From contig NZ_FCNV02000019.1 of the NCBI RefSeq assembly GCF_001544615.1, positions 1 through 52,647 of the forward strand: DNA of 52,647 nucleotides, given 5' to 3'. The translations under genes were made by a program, and so were the position numbers. The stretch comes from Caballeronia concitans. Its GTDB lineage: Bacteria > Pseudomonadota > Gammaproteobacteria > Burkholderiales > Burkholderiaceae. Below the pieces are notes generated by a model. The model ran no database searches, had not been told where the DNA came from, and saw only the letters and a program-made list of their open reading frames with translations. Of the stretch, positions 8,530-16,093 are shown piece after piece (the stretch's first letter is position 1; each line of letters begins with the position of its first letter).

Positions 8530-8619
8530 GATTCACCTCCGTTGCGCGCCATGAAGGAAGTCCTGCAATTGAAGTCTAGTCGCGTTCCCGAAGATGCCAA
8601 GCGCTTGTCGACGAAGCCC

Positions 8620-8991
8620 TCATCGGCCGTGCGGCGCCGCGCCGGGCGCGATGCTGCCGTCGGCGCGGCCCGCGAAGTAGCGATAGATCGCGTCGATGCG
8701 GTCCGCAACCAGCGGCGTGCCACGATAGGCGGGCATGCCCATCGGCGGATTGCCGTCGAGCACGGCGGCGAGGAAGCGCTCGCGGCCTTGCGTGCGCGCA
8801 AAGCCGACGATCGACGGCGCGGCCAGTCCCTCGTGATCCTTGCCGTGACAACGGGCGCAATCGGCGATGCGCACCGCGCGCCATGCATCGTCGAGCGATG
8901 CATCGGCGGCGGCATTCGGCTGCGCGTGGGCGTATGCGGCAAAGGAGGCGGCCAGCATGAAGGCCGCGCCGCGCACCAGCGATTTCCGCAT
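8620..8991 (-). CDS. Periplasmic c-type cytochrome
   Basis: A 123-residue protein with a signal peptide (residues 1 to about 23, ending AYAHA) and one haem-binding motif CARCH (Cys45, Cys48, His49). The GMPAY segment at 85-89 supplies a plausible axial Met86. This is class I mono-haem cytochrome c size. It probably passes electrons to or from the downstream catalase-like protein in the same operon. It starts 10 bases after the stop of the upstream gene and ends 90 bases before the next start. Confidence 0.85.
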   Translation of the reverse strand: MRKSLVRGAAFMLAASFAAYAHAQPNAAADASLDDAWRAVRIADCARCHGKDHEGLAAPSIVGFARTQGRERFLAAVLDGNPPMGMPAYRGTPLVADRIDAIYRYFAGRADGSIAPGAAPHGR

Positions 8992-9001
8992 GGCGAAGCA
9001 C

Positions 9002-9409
9002 TCAGTGCTTGCGATCGGCGAGGCGGCCGACGAACTTCCAGCCCTGATCGCGCATCCACACGTAAGTGAAGCCCGTCGGGCCGTCGATGAACACGGTCAT
9101 CGGTCGCTCCGCGCCGGACGCCCCCTTGGGCGGCTCAGTGGAAGCGGGCGTGATCCGCGCTTCCGTTGGCTTGAGGCTCGCGTCGCGGTCATCGAGCCGC
9201 CAGCCGTCTTCATCGATATAAGTCAGGCGCGACGTTCCGCCGGACGGCGCGAGAAGCGTGAGCGTAAGCGGCCCGCCGCCGTCGACGCCGATCGCGCGGG
9301 CGTCGGCCGTGTCCGCGCTGGTCGCCGCGACGCCGGACTCGCAGGCCGCGCCGAACATGAGGATGCCGAGCGCGAGGAGCATCGCGCACTTCGTTTGATG
9401 GGCTTTCAT
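9002..9409 (-). CDS. Exported hypothetical protein, possibly a lipoprotein
   Basis: A 135-residue protein. A frame upstream exists, but the ATG at 9409 has a perfect AAGGAGGT site just before it. The N-terminus MKAHQTKCAMLLALGILMF is a signal sequence, and FGAAC resembles an imperfect lipobox (Gly at -3), with Cys at about 28. The mature part contains GPTGFTYVWMRDQGWKFVG. It has no recognised domain. It is first in the operon with cytochrome c and the catalase-like protein, so an envelope redox role is inferred. Confidence 0.6.
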   Translation of the reverse strand: MKAHQTKCAMLLALGILMFGAACESGVAATSADTADARAIGVDGGGPLTLTLLAPSGGTSRLTYIDEDGWRLDDRDASLKPTEARITPASTEPPKGASGAERPMTVFIDGPTGFTYVWMRDQGWKFVGRLADRKH

Positions 9410-9670
9410 TTCGAATACCTCCTTCCTGGCCGCGTCGTGGCGGCCGTCCATGTGCCGAGACACGTGAGGCGCAGCGCGCCTGTGTAGTCATACGGAGAAG
9501 AGAGCGTTGCCTCGACGAATGTGAGGCCAAGAGAGCCGCAGGCGCGGGCGTTGATGTTTTCGTTGGCCCTTTCGCTGCAGGATGAGTGTTTGTCGTGTGG
9601 AGACACCGCCACGCGTGGCCGTTCGAAGGCCGTCTTGTGATGGCTTCACTATGAAGCGAACGGCCGTTGG

Positions 9671-9704
9671 AAAAAACCACGCATTCGCGGGGAAAACACC
9701 CCGC
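9671..9704 (-). terminator. Possible terminator after the HEAT-repeat gene
   Basis: On the minus strand GCGGGG-TGTTTT-CCCCGC forms a perfect 6-bp hairpin (9687-9704), with a run of six Ts at 9676-9671 after a ten-base gap. The position suits termination of the long minus-strand operon ending at 9848. The gap before the T-tract weakens the call. The rest of the gap 9410-9847 holds one relic (9759-9845). Confidence 0.35.
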
Positions 9705-9758
9705 CAAAGGAGGACTGCGTAATGGACGGCGCCCTTGTGCGGGGCGCAGGCACGGCAT

Positions 9759-9845
9759 GCCACCGCGCTGTTCTTCATCACGCATGATCCCAATGTCGTG
9801 GGCCATCTGCGCGATCGGATGCTCGTGTTCAAGTCCGGACGCGGG
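9759..9845 (+). pseudogene. ABC transporter ATPase C-terminal relic
   Basis: A 29-codon plus-strand segment reads ATALFFITHDPNVVGHLRDR followed by MLVFKSGRG. This matches the H-loop region (ITHD) and the following strand of dipeptide/oligopeptide-type ABC ATPases. No Walker A, signature or Walker B motif is nearby, and the frame runs into the antisense of the HEAT-repeat gene. It is the remains of a deleted gene at the end of the flavoprotein operon. Confidence 0.55.
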
Positions 9846-9847
9846 CG

Positions 9848-10843
9848 TCAGCCGTGCCGCGTGCCGATCTGCGCAATCGCTATGCGCGCTGCCTTGCGCA
9901 CTTCGGGATCGCCGTCTTTCAGCGCGGCTTCGAGTACCGGAAGCGCATCGATGTCGCCGAGTTCGCCGAGCGCGAGCGCCGCTTCCTTGCGCACGTTGCT
10001 GATCGGATAGGTCAAGAGTTCCGCGACCGCAGGCGTGCTCGTCGCATCGCGCAACCGGCCCAGCGCGCGCGTGGCCTGCAACGTCACTTGCCAGTAGTCG
10101 TCGGCAAGCGCGCCTTCGAGCGCGGCGCGCGCCGACAAGAGGCGCAATTTGCCGAGCGTGGCCGCCGCTTCCTCGCGCACGCGCCACTCGCCGTCGTGAA
10201 GCGCGGAGGTCAACGTATCGAGCACGGTGTCGTCCGTGGCGAAGCCCAGCGCGCCGATCGCGGCATGCCGCACTTCCGGCGATGCATCGTCGCGCGCAAG
10301 CGATGCGAGTCGCGGGAGCGCTTGCGCATGACGAAGCCAGCCGAGCACGCCGACCGCTTCGCGGCGCACATTCGCCGATGCATCCGCCAGCGCTTCCAGT
10401 GCGGGCGTTGCCGCCGCCGGAAGACGCAGCTCGCGCACGCCGCGCAGCAACGCGGCGCGTGCGTAAGGTTCGTCATCGGCATCGGTGAGATGGTTCAGGA
10501 CGCGCGCGCCCGCTGCCGCGTCCTTCAACGCCGTGAGGCTTTCCGCCGCCGCATTACGTACGTTCGCGTCGAGCCGCGCGTCCTTGATGGCGTCGCACAA
10601 CGCATCGACGACATCCGCGGATTCCCATGCCCCGAGCCGCTGTGCCGCTGTGCGCTGCACTGCGGCGTCCGCATCGTGACGAAGCGCGTGGATCAGTGCG
10701 GGCAGCCACGCTTCGTCTTCCAGTTCGGCCGCTTCGATCACGGCGAGGCGGCGCACGGCGGGGTCGGCATCAGCGAGCCGAGCGGCGAGAGCGGCATCGT
10801 CGGAATCGGTGAATGAATCGAAGAGAGGCGATGCTTGAGTCAT
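9848..10843 (-). CDS. HEAT-repeat protein of the flavoprotein/ABC operon
   Basis: A 331-residue soluble protein built almost wholly of HEAT/PBS-lyase-like repeats of about 31 residues. Repeated blocks include VRREAVGVLGWL, VRHAAIGALGF, VREEAAATLGKL and VRKEAALALGEL. It has no signal peptide, membrane segment or catalytic motif. The ATG at 10843 overlaps the ATPase stop in an ATGA tetranucleotide, so it belongs to the same transcript and is probably translationally coupled. HEAT proteins are scaffolds; CpcE/PBS-lyase relatives help attach cofactors. Here an assembly or docking role for the ferredoxin/flavoprotein pair or the transporter is inferred, not shown. Confidence 0.85.
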   Translation of the reverse strand: MTQASPLFDSFTDSDDAALAARLADADPAVRRLAVIEAAELEDEAWLPALIHALRHDADAAVQRTAAQRLGAWESADVVDALCDAIKDARLDANVRNAAAESLTALKDAAAGARVLNHLTDADDEPYARAALLRGVRELRLPAAATPALEALADASANVRREAVGVLGWLRHAQALPRLASLARDDASPEVRHAAIGALGFATDDTVLDTLTSALHDGEWRVREEAAATLGKLRLLSARAALEGALADDYWQVTLQATRALGRLRDATSTPAVAELLTYPISNVRKEAALALGELGDIDALPVLEAALKDGDPEVRKAARIAIAQIGTRHG

Positions 10844-11706
10844 GAGGCGGTCTGCACTGAGCGATTGAAACGAACGCTCGCCGTCGCGTGATCGGCGGCG
10901 GGCGACGCGATGGGTTGATGGCGAAGCAGCGCGAGGCAACGGCGCTTGAGCGCGATGAATTCCGGCTCCGTAACGAGATCGCGCGTCTCGCCGCGCTCGC
11001 GCGGACGCGCGAACGGCACCTGCAAGTCTTCCAGCACCGTACCGGGGCTCGCGCTCATCACCAGGATGCGATCTGCGAGAAAAAGCGCTTCGTCGATGTC
11101 GTGCGTGACGAAGACCACGGTCGGCTTGCGCTCGCTCCAGACATCGAGAAGAAGGGCCTGCATCATCGCGCGCGTTTGCGCGTCGAGCGCGCCGAAGGGC
11201 TCGTCCATCAGCAGGACGCGTGGCGCAATCAGCATGGCGCGTGCGATTTCCGCGCGCTGCTGCATGCCGCCTGAAAGTTGCGCGGGATAGCGGTCCGCGA
11301 AGGCGCCGAGGCCCACGCGCTCCAGTAAGGCGCGTGCCTGCCGATGCCTTTCGCGCTTGCCGATGCCCTGCATCTTCAGGCCGAACGCCACGTTGTCGAG
11401 CGTTTTGCGCCACGGTAGCAAGGTATGCTGCTGGAAGACCATGCCGCGCTCGGGATGCGGCCCGTCGATGCGCTTGCCATCGAGTGTCGCCTGACCCGCA
11501 CTCGTCGCGACATGTCCTGCGAGCGCCGCGAGCAATGTCGACTTGCCGCAGCCGGACGGCCCGAGTATGCAGACGAATTCGCCGGCCTCGATGGTCATGT
11601 TCACATCGCGCACGGCGGTGAACGCCTGCGGTCCATCGCCCAGCGTGAGCGCGACGTGCTCGAGCGTTACCCTGCCTGCGCTGCCTTGCGGATTCCGAGA
11701 AGTCAT
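10840..11706 (-). CDS. ABC transporter ATP-binding protein (nitrate/sulfonate/taurine type)
   Basis: A 288-residue ATPase of the SsuB/TauB/NrtD group. Walker A is GPSGCGKST at 49-57, the signature is LSGGMQQR, Walker B is VLLMDEP and the H-loop is FVTHD. The start at 11706 is chosen by a GGGAG site and the ATGA overlap with the permease stop. A C-terminal tail of about 40 residues after the conserved domain is longer than usual. It energises uptake with the permease at 11703-12515 and the binding protein at 12523-13929. The substrate class (organosulfur, nitrate-like or other small anion) cannot be read from the ATPase itself. Confidence 0.9.
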   Translation of the reverse strand: MTSRNPQGSAGRVTLEHVALTLGDGPQAFTAVRDVNMTIEAGEFVCILGPSGCGKSTLLAALAGHVATSAGQATLDGKRIDGPHPERGMVFQQHTLLPWRKTLDNVAFGLKMQGIGKRERHRQARALLERVGLGAFADRYPAQLSGGMQQRAEIARAMLIAPRVLLMDEPFGALDAQTRAMMQALLLDVWSERKPTVVFVTHDIDEALFLADRILVMSASPGTVLEDLQVPFARPRERGETRDLVTEPEFIALKRRCLALLRHQPIASPAADHATASVRFNRSVQTAS

Positions 11707-12515
11707 GGACGGCTCCCGCTTGTAAGCCACGGTGTCAGACGCCGGCCCGCCGCGCGAACGAGCGCGCTGCTTCCCATTCCGAGCAGGCCGATCAACAGCA
11801 TGCCGACGACGACCTGCGGATATTGCTGCACCGTGTACGACTGCCACGTGTAATAGCCGATGCCGAATTGCCCGGAGATCATCTCCGCGGTCACGAGACA
11901 GAACCAGGAGGTGCCCATGCCGATGGCAAGGCCGGTGACGATGGCGGGTGCAGCGCCTGGCAATACGACTTCACGAAGAATCGTCAAGTTGCTCGCGCCC
12001 AGGCTTTTAGCGGACGATACGAGCCGCGGCTCCACGCCTTCGACGCCGTGTATCGTGCCAAGCAGGATGGGAAAGAACGCGCCGGTGAAGGTGATGAAGA
12101 TCATCGACATTTCTGACGAAGGGAACATCAGGATCGCCAGCGGAATCCATGCGACGGCGGGAATGGGCCGCAATACCTCGAGCGGCGTGAGCAAGCACAG
12201 GCGCGCAAACTGCGAGCGTCCGATCGCGACCCCGAGCACAATGCCGCTTGCCGCCGCCACGCCATAGCCCGCCGCGATGCGCCGCAGGCTGCTCGACAAG
12301 TCCGCGAAGAGCTTGGGCGAGTGCGCCAGATCGACGATGGCCGCGATGGTATCGGCTGGCGTCGGCACGTTCGCGAACGTGATGAAGCCGAGGTTCCAGC
12401 GATGCGTCGTCGCGAGATGCCAGAGCAGCAACGTCAACGCGAGCGATGCCCACTGCACGCCGGCACGCGTGCCGCGATGGCGAAGCAGGGGAACGGAAGA
12501 AACGAGCGTCGCCAT
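11703..12515 (-). CDS. ABC transporter permease (nitrate/sulfonate/taurine type)
   Basis: A 270-residue inner-membrane permease of the BPD_transp_1 fold with about six membrane helices. The EAA-type coupling loop is visible as SSAKSLGASNLTILREVVLP, followed by GLAIGMGTSWFCLVTAEM. The ATG at 12515 lies 7 bases after the binding-protein stop, and its own stop overlaps the ATPase start. It forms a homodimeric channel with the ATPase. The frame continues upstream, but that would overlap the binding-protein gene. Confidence 0.9.
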   Translation of the reverse strand: MATLVSSVPLLRHRGTRAGVQWASLALTLLLWHLATTHRWNLGFITFANVPTPADTIAAIVDLAHSPKLFADLSSSLRRIAAGYGVAAASGIVLGVAIGRSQFARLCLLTPLEVLRPIPAVAWIPLAILMFPSSEMSMIFITFTGAFFPILLGTIHGVEGVEPRLVSSAKSLGASNLTILREVVLPGAAPAIVTGLAIGMGTSWFCLVTAEMISGQFGIGYYTWQSYTVQQYPQVVVGMLLIGLLGMGSSALVRAAGRRLTPWLTSGSRP

Positions 12516-12522
12516 GCGCGCC

Positions 12523-13929
12523 TCAGCGATTCGCAAGTGCGGTCGGCTGCCGCGCGGCGGCGAAATCGAGCACTTGTCCACCGTGCTGCGCCGCCCAGGC
12601 TTGCGCGCGATCCTTCAGCAGGAATGCGTTCAGTTGCCCGTCACCGCTTCTCGCGAACCACGCCTGATTGCCGAGCAGCTTGATGCCGCTCTCGCGATCC
12701 TGCGCATAAAACGCGCGTACTTGCTTCCCTTCGCTTTCCAGCTTGCCCATCTGCTGCACGGCTTCTTCCGGCGACGCGTAGCTGCGCACCCGCGCTTCGC
12801 CGCGCACCCAGATCTGTGCGACGCGCTCCGTCCGCGCGATTGGCTTGCCGGTGCGCGCATCATTCGCAACAAGCGGCGTTTGCGCATAGTTGCGCAAGGC
12901 GGCGTCGTAATCGAGATGTTCAGCCTTGAAGGCCGCGCGCAGATAGCTGTCGTCGATGAACGTGTTCGCATTCAGATCGCCGTCGGCTCGCTTGAGCAGC
13001 TTCAGCGTATCGAACGATGTCTGCACCGCCTTGCGGTATTCGGGCTTCCATGTGAGATCGCGCGTCTGCAGACCGAGCGGCCCGTGGAACAAGTAATCGA
13101 CTTCGGGCTCGATGCCCGTCACTTTGGCGATCAGTTCACTGTATCGCTCCGGCTCCGCGGCGAGCAGACGGTTCGCTTCGATTACCGCGCGCAGATAGGC
13201 GATAACGACTTCGGGATACTTCTGCGCATAGTCCTTCTCGACAAGCGCGCCATGCAGGGTCGGCGCATTGGCTTGCGAGCCGTCGTAGATCTTGCGCGCG
13301 AAGCCTCGATACGGAAACAGTTCGGCGAAGGGCACGAAGTCCGCGTGCGCCTCGATCTTGTGCGTCTGCAACGCCGGTCCGGCTACTTCGGGCGGCTGGG
13401 CGACGATGTTCACGTCGCGTTCGGGATCCCAGCCTTGGGCCGCGATCGCCCGCAGCAACATGCCGTGCGAGGTCGAGGCGAACGGCACCGAGATAGTCTT
13501 GCCCTTGAGTTCGGAGATCGACTGTACCGGAGAGTCGACCGGCACGACGATCCCGTTGCCGCTGCCGCGCACGCTGCCCGAGAGCACGCTGATGAAGACG
13601 CTGCTCTTGCCCGCCTTTTGATTCGCGACGCCGTTGAGCACGCCAGGAAAATCCGCCATCGAGCCGAAATCGAGCTTGCCCGCGACCATTTCGTTCGTGA
13701 TGGGCGCGCCGCTCGTGAAGTTCTTCCATTGAATGTCGTACTGCGCGTCTTTGTACTTGCCGTCGTGCGGCAAGTACTTGTCGAGCAGATGCAGTTCGCG
13801 GATTAGCGCGCCGCCCGCAGCCGTGTTGATGGTCGTGTCCTGCGTGCCGATGGCGACGCGAATGGTTTCCGCCTGCGCATGCGCGCCAAACAGCGCGACG
13901 GTCAGCGCGAACAAGAGCGTTCGTTTCAT
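12523..13929 (-). CDS. ABC substrate-binding protein with NosL-like C-terminal extension
   Basis: A 468-residue periplasmic binding protein, about 100-130 residues longer than usual for the SsuA/TauA/NrtA family. A signal peptide is cleaved after about residue 20 (HAQA). The binding fold includes KLDFGSMADFPGVLNG and the KGKTISVPFASTSHGMLLRA segment. The extra C-terminus (371-468) contains VRAFYAQDRESGIKLLGNQ and AQAWAAQHGGQVLDFAAA, resembling the end of NosL, a copper-delivery lipoprotein of nitrous oxide reductase. The NosL metal-site cysteine motif is missing. A GAGGAATCC site precedes the ATG at 13929. It sits between the ferredoxin and permease genes, which ties uptake to the redox pair. 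The fusion call rests on recalled similarity. Confidence 0.8.
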   Translation of the reverse strand: MKRTLLFALTVALFGAHAQAETIRVAIGTQDTTINTAAGGALIRELHLLDKYLPHDGKYKDAQYDIQWKNFTSGAPITNEMVAGKLDFGSMADFPGVLNGVANQKAGKSSVFISVLSGSVRGSGNGIVVPVDSPVQSISELKGKTISVPFASTSHGMLLRAIAAQGWDPERDVNIVAQPPEVAGPALQTHKIEAHADFVPFAELFPYRGFARKIYDGSQANAPTLHGALVEKDYAQKYPEVVIAYLRAVIEANRLLAAEPERYSELIAKVTGIEPEVDYLFHGPLGLQTRDLTWKPEYRKAVQTSFDTLKLLKRADGDLNANTFIDDSYLRAAFKAEHLDYDAALRNYAQTPLVANDARTGKPIARTERVAQIWVRGEARVRSYASPEEAVQQMGKLESEGKQVRAFYAQDRESGIKLLGNQAWFARSGDGQLNAFLLKDRAQAWAAQHGGQVLDFAAARQPTALANR

Positions 13930-13939
13930 TCTGGATTCC

Positions 13940-14185
13940 TCATCGAAGAAGATACGGTATATCGACATGCACCGCGTTGGTTGGGCAATCGCGTTCGCAA
14001 GGCATGCAGTACCAGCATTCGTCGAACTTCATGAAAGCCTTGCCGGTGTCGGGATCGATCGCCAGCAGATCCATCGGACAGACATCGATGCAGACTGTGC
14101 AGCCTTTATCGGCAATGCACTTGTCTTCATCGATCATGACGGGAAGGCTCGTGCGCAAATGCGCCTCACGAGGAACGAGGGCCAT
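13940..14185 (-). CDS. AprB-like dicluster 4Fe-4S ferredoxin
   Basis: An 81-residue ferredoxin with eight cysteines for two [4Fe-4S] clusters: Cys23, 29, 32, 36 (C-x5-C-x2-C-x3-CP) and Cys57, 60, 63, 67. The wide first spacing (CIADKGCTVCIDVCPMDLL) and the ECWYCMPCERDCP block resemble the beta subunit of adenylylsulfate reductase. It lacks the long C-terminal tail of AprB that wraps the alpha subunit. AAGGAGAG precedes the ATG at 14185. It follows the flavoprotein stop by 11 bases, so the pair is probably a cytosolic complex in which the ferredoxin relays electrons to or from FAD. Confidence 0.88.
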   Translation of the reverse strand: MALVPREAHLRTSLPVMIDEDKCIADKGCTVCIDVCPMDLLAIDPDTGKAFMKFDECWYCMPCERDCPTNAVHVDIPYLLR

Positions 14186-14196
14186 GCAGTCTCTCC

Positions 14197-15933
14197 TTAG
14201 GCAGCGACCGGTTGCGCGCTGCGGGCGACGCGCAGGCGCGAGTACGCGCCGCGCTCGGTTTCGTCGATGGGAACCACGTAAGGCTCAACGGCCTTCTTGA
14301 ACGAGGTCATGCGCCCCGATGCATCCTTCTTCAGATGCGCGTGGCAGAACCAATCGTCATCGTTTCGTTGAGGAAAATCCACGCGATGGTGATAAAGCCC
14401 CCATCGGCTTTCCGTGCGATACAGCGATGCGCGGGCAGCCATCTCGGCGCAATCGAGGATTGCGGCGACTTCGGCGGCGCGCATGAGTTCATGTGCATCG
14501 GCAGCGCGCAGCTGCGCGATGTCGTCGCGAATCTCCGCGAAGCGTTGCAGTCCGATCTCCATGCGGCGCGTGGCTTTGGGCGGCTGAAGATAGTCGTTCA
14601 CGAAGCGTCGCAGCTTGTATTCGACTTGCGCGGGTGGAAGGCCGCGTTCGCGTTCGAGCGGCGCGAAGACGCGAGCGCGTTCCGCTTCGACTTGCGATGC
14701 ATCGAGTGACGGCAGCTCCCTGCCTGCCACGTGCGAAGCAGCGTCCTCTCCCGCGAACCAGCCGTAAGTGAACGCGCCGAGCATGTAGTTGTGCGGTACG
14801 GCGGCCATGTCGCCTGCTGCATAGAGTCCTTGCACCGAGGTGCGTGCGCTTTCATCGACCCACACCCCCGATGCGCTGTGTCCGCTGCACAAGCCGATCT
14901 CCGAGATGTGCATTTCGATCATGCGCGTCCGATAGTCGTTGCCGCGACGCGCGTGAAAGCGCCCGCGGCTCGGGCGCTCGTTCGTATGCAGAATGGTTTC
15001 GATGGTCTGGATAGTTTCCTCGGCGAGATGATCCAGCTTGAGGAACACCGGACCGTTGCCGCTCTGGAGTTCCTGATAGAACTCCCACATCATCTGCCCG
15101 CTCCAGTAATCGCATTCGATGAAGCGCTCGCCTTTGCCGTTTGCCGTATAGCCGCCAAGTGGTCCTGTCACATACGCGCATGCAGGACCGTTGTAATCCT
15201 TGATCAGTGGATTGATCTGGAAACATTCGAGATTCGCGAGCTCGGCGCCCGCGTGATAAGCCATCGCGTAGCCATCGCCGGCGTTGGTCGGATTTTCGTA
15301 TGTGCCCATCAGATAGCCGGACGCCGGCAGGCCCAGACGACCAGCCGCGCCGCAGCAGAGAATCACCGCCTTTGCGCGAATGACGTAGAAGTGCGCGGTT
15401 CGGCAATCGAAGCCCATCACGCCCGCAATCTCACCGTGGGTCCCGGTCAGAAGACGCGTCGCGACGACGCGATTCGTGATCTCGACACGGGTGCGCTTCA
15501 ATTGCCGGTAGAGCACTTTCTTGACGTCGTGACCTTCCGGCATTGGCAATACGTATGCGCCCATGTGATGCACCTTGCGCACCGCGTAATCGCCCGTCGG
15601 GTCTTTCTCGAACTTGACGCCCCAACGATCGAGCTCTTCGATCGTCTTGAAGCTGTGCTTCGCATACGCATGGATCGTGGCCTGGTTGACGATTCCGTCG
15701 TTGGCCACGGTGATCTCCTTCACGTACTGCTCGGGCGTCGCATGTCCGGGGATGATGGCGTTATTCAGGCCGTCCATGCCCATCGAGATTGCGCCGCTGC
15801 GTTTGACGTGGGCTTTATCGATGAGCAGGACGCGCAGCTTCGGGTCGCGCTGCTTGGCCTTGATCGCAGCCATCGGGCCGGCTGTGCCGCCGCCGACCAC
15901 GACGATGTCGTATTCGAGTTCGTGTGTCTGCAT
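14197..15933 (-). CDS. AprA-like FAD-dependent reductase subunit
   Basis: A 578-residue flavoprotein of the fumarate reductase/succinate dehydrogenase/AprA superfamily. The FAD Rossmann motif VVVGGGTAGP lies at 11-20, the RSGAISMGMDG loop at 45-55, GHSASGVWVD at 351-360 and YAAGDMAA at 371. The C-terminal ESRWGLYHHRVDFP and DDWFCHAHLKK blocks match AprA closely, better than FrdA or SdhA. In AprA an arginine of the ARFKDGYGP segment binds the nucleotide; here the equivalent reads LIKDYNGP (241-249), so APS is probably not the substrate. It is first in the operon, behind a palindromic operator at 15989-16002. The ATG at 15933 gives the normal N-terminus. Confidence 0.85.
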   Translation of the reverse strand: MQTHELEYDIVVVGGGTAGPMAAIKAKQRDPKLRVLLIDKAHVKRSGAISMGMDGLNNAIIPGHATPEQYVKEITVANDGIVNQATIHAYAKHSFKTIEELDRWGVKFEKDPTGDYAVRKVHHMGAYVLPMPEGHDVKKVLYRQLKRTRVEITNRVVATRLLTGTHGEIAGVMGFDCRTAHFYVIRAKAVILCCGAAGRLGLPASGYLMGTYENPTNAGDGYAMAYHAGAELANLECFQINPLIKDYNGPACAYVTGPLGGYTANGKGERFIECDYWSGQMMWEFYQELQSGNGPVFLKLDHLAEETIQTIETILHTNERPSRGRFHARRGNDYRTRMIEMHISEIGLCSGHSASGVWVDESARTSVQGLYAAGDMAAVPHNYMLGAFTYGWFAGEDAASHVAGRELPSLDASQVEAERARVFAPLERERGLPPAQVEYKLRRFVNDYLQPPKATRRMEIGLQRFAEIRDDIAQLRAADAHELMRAAEVAAILDCAEMAARASLYRTESRWGLYHHRVDFPQRNDDDWFCHAHLKKDASGRMTSFKKAVEPYVVPIDETERGAYSRLRVARSAQPVAA

Positions 15934-15988
15934 GCTCGTAAAGACGTGGCGCCACCGCCAGCAGAAGCGCATCGGCCATCTGGCGCAG

Positions 15989-16018
15989 CTTGTTATGACA
16001 AGTTAGGACCAGATTGTA
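15989..16018 (-). promoter_or_regulatory. Promoter and GntR/HutC-type operator of the flavoprotein operon
   Basis: CTTGT-TATG-ACAAG at 15989-16002 is a perfect inverted repeat with a 4-base centre, the shape expected for HutC-family GntR regulators (TGT...ACA half-sites). A minus-strand TACAAT (16018-16013) makes a good -10 box just upstream, so the operator overlaps the likely transcription start. The -35 is weak (TTCCCG at 17-base spacing). The only neighbour of the right family is the GntR gene at 16094-16870. Confidence 0.6.
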
Positions 16019-16093
16019 TGAGCCGATGTGCGCAGCGGGAATCAATCGTTTCTGCTTTGCTTTCGCGTGCGCCGAATAACGGCTCAGCGGCGT

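Noticed and set aside
10840-13929. Naming the first ABC system ssuABC or tauABC
   Set aside because: No SsuD monooxygenase or TauD adjoins it; substrate class cannot be fixed from ATPase and permease alone.
14197-15933. Calling the flavoprotein adenylylsulfate reductase (aprA)
   Set aside because: No sat, qmo or dsr genes nearby, ferredoxin lacks the long AprB tail, and the nucleotide-contact segment differs.
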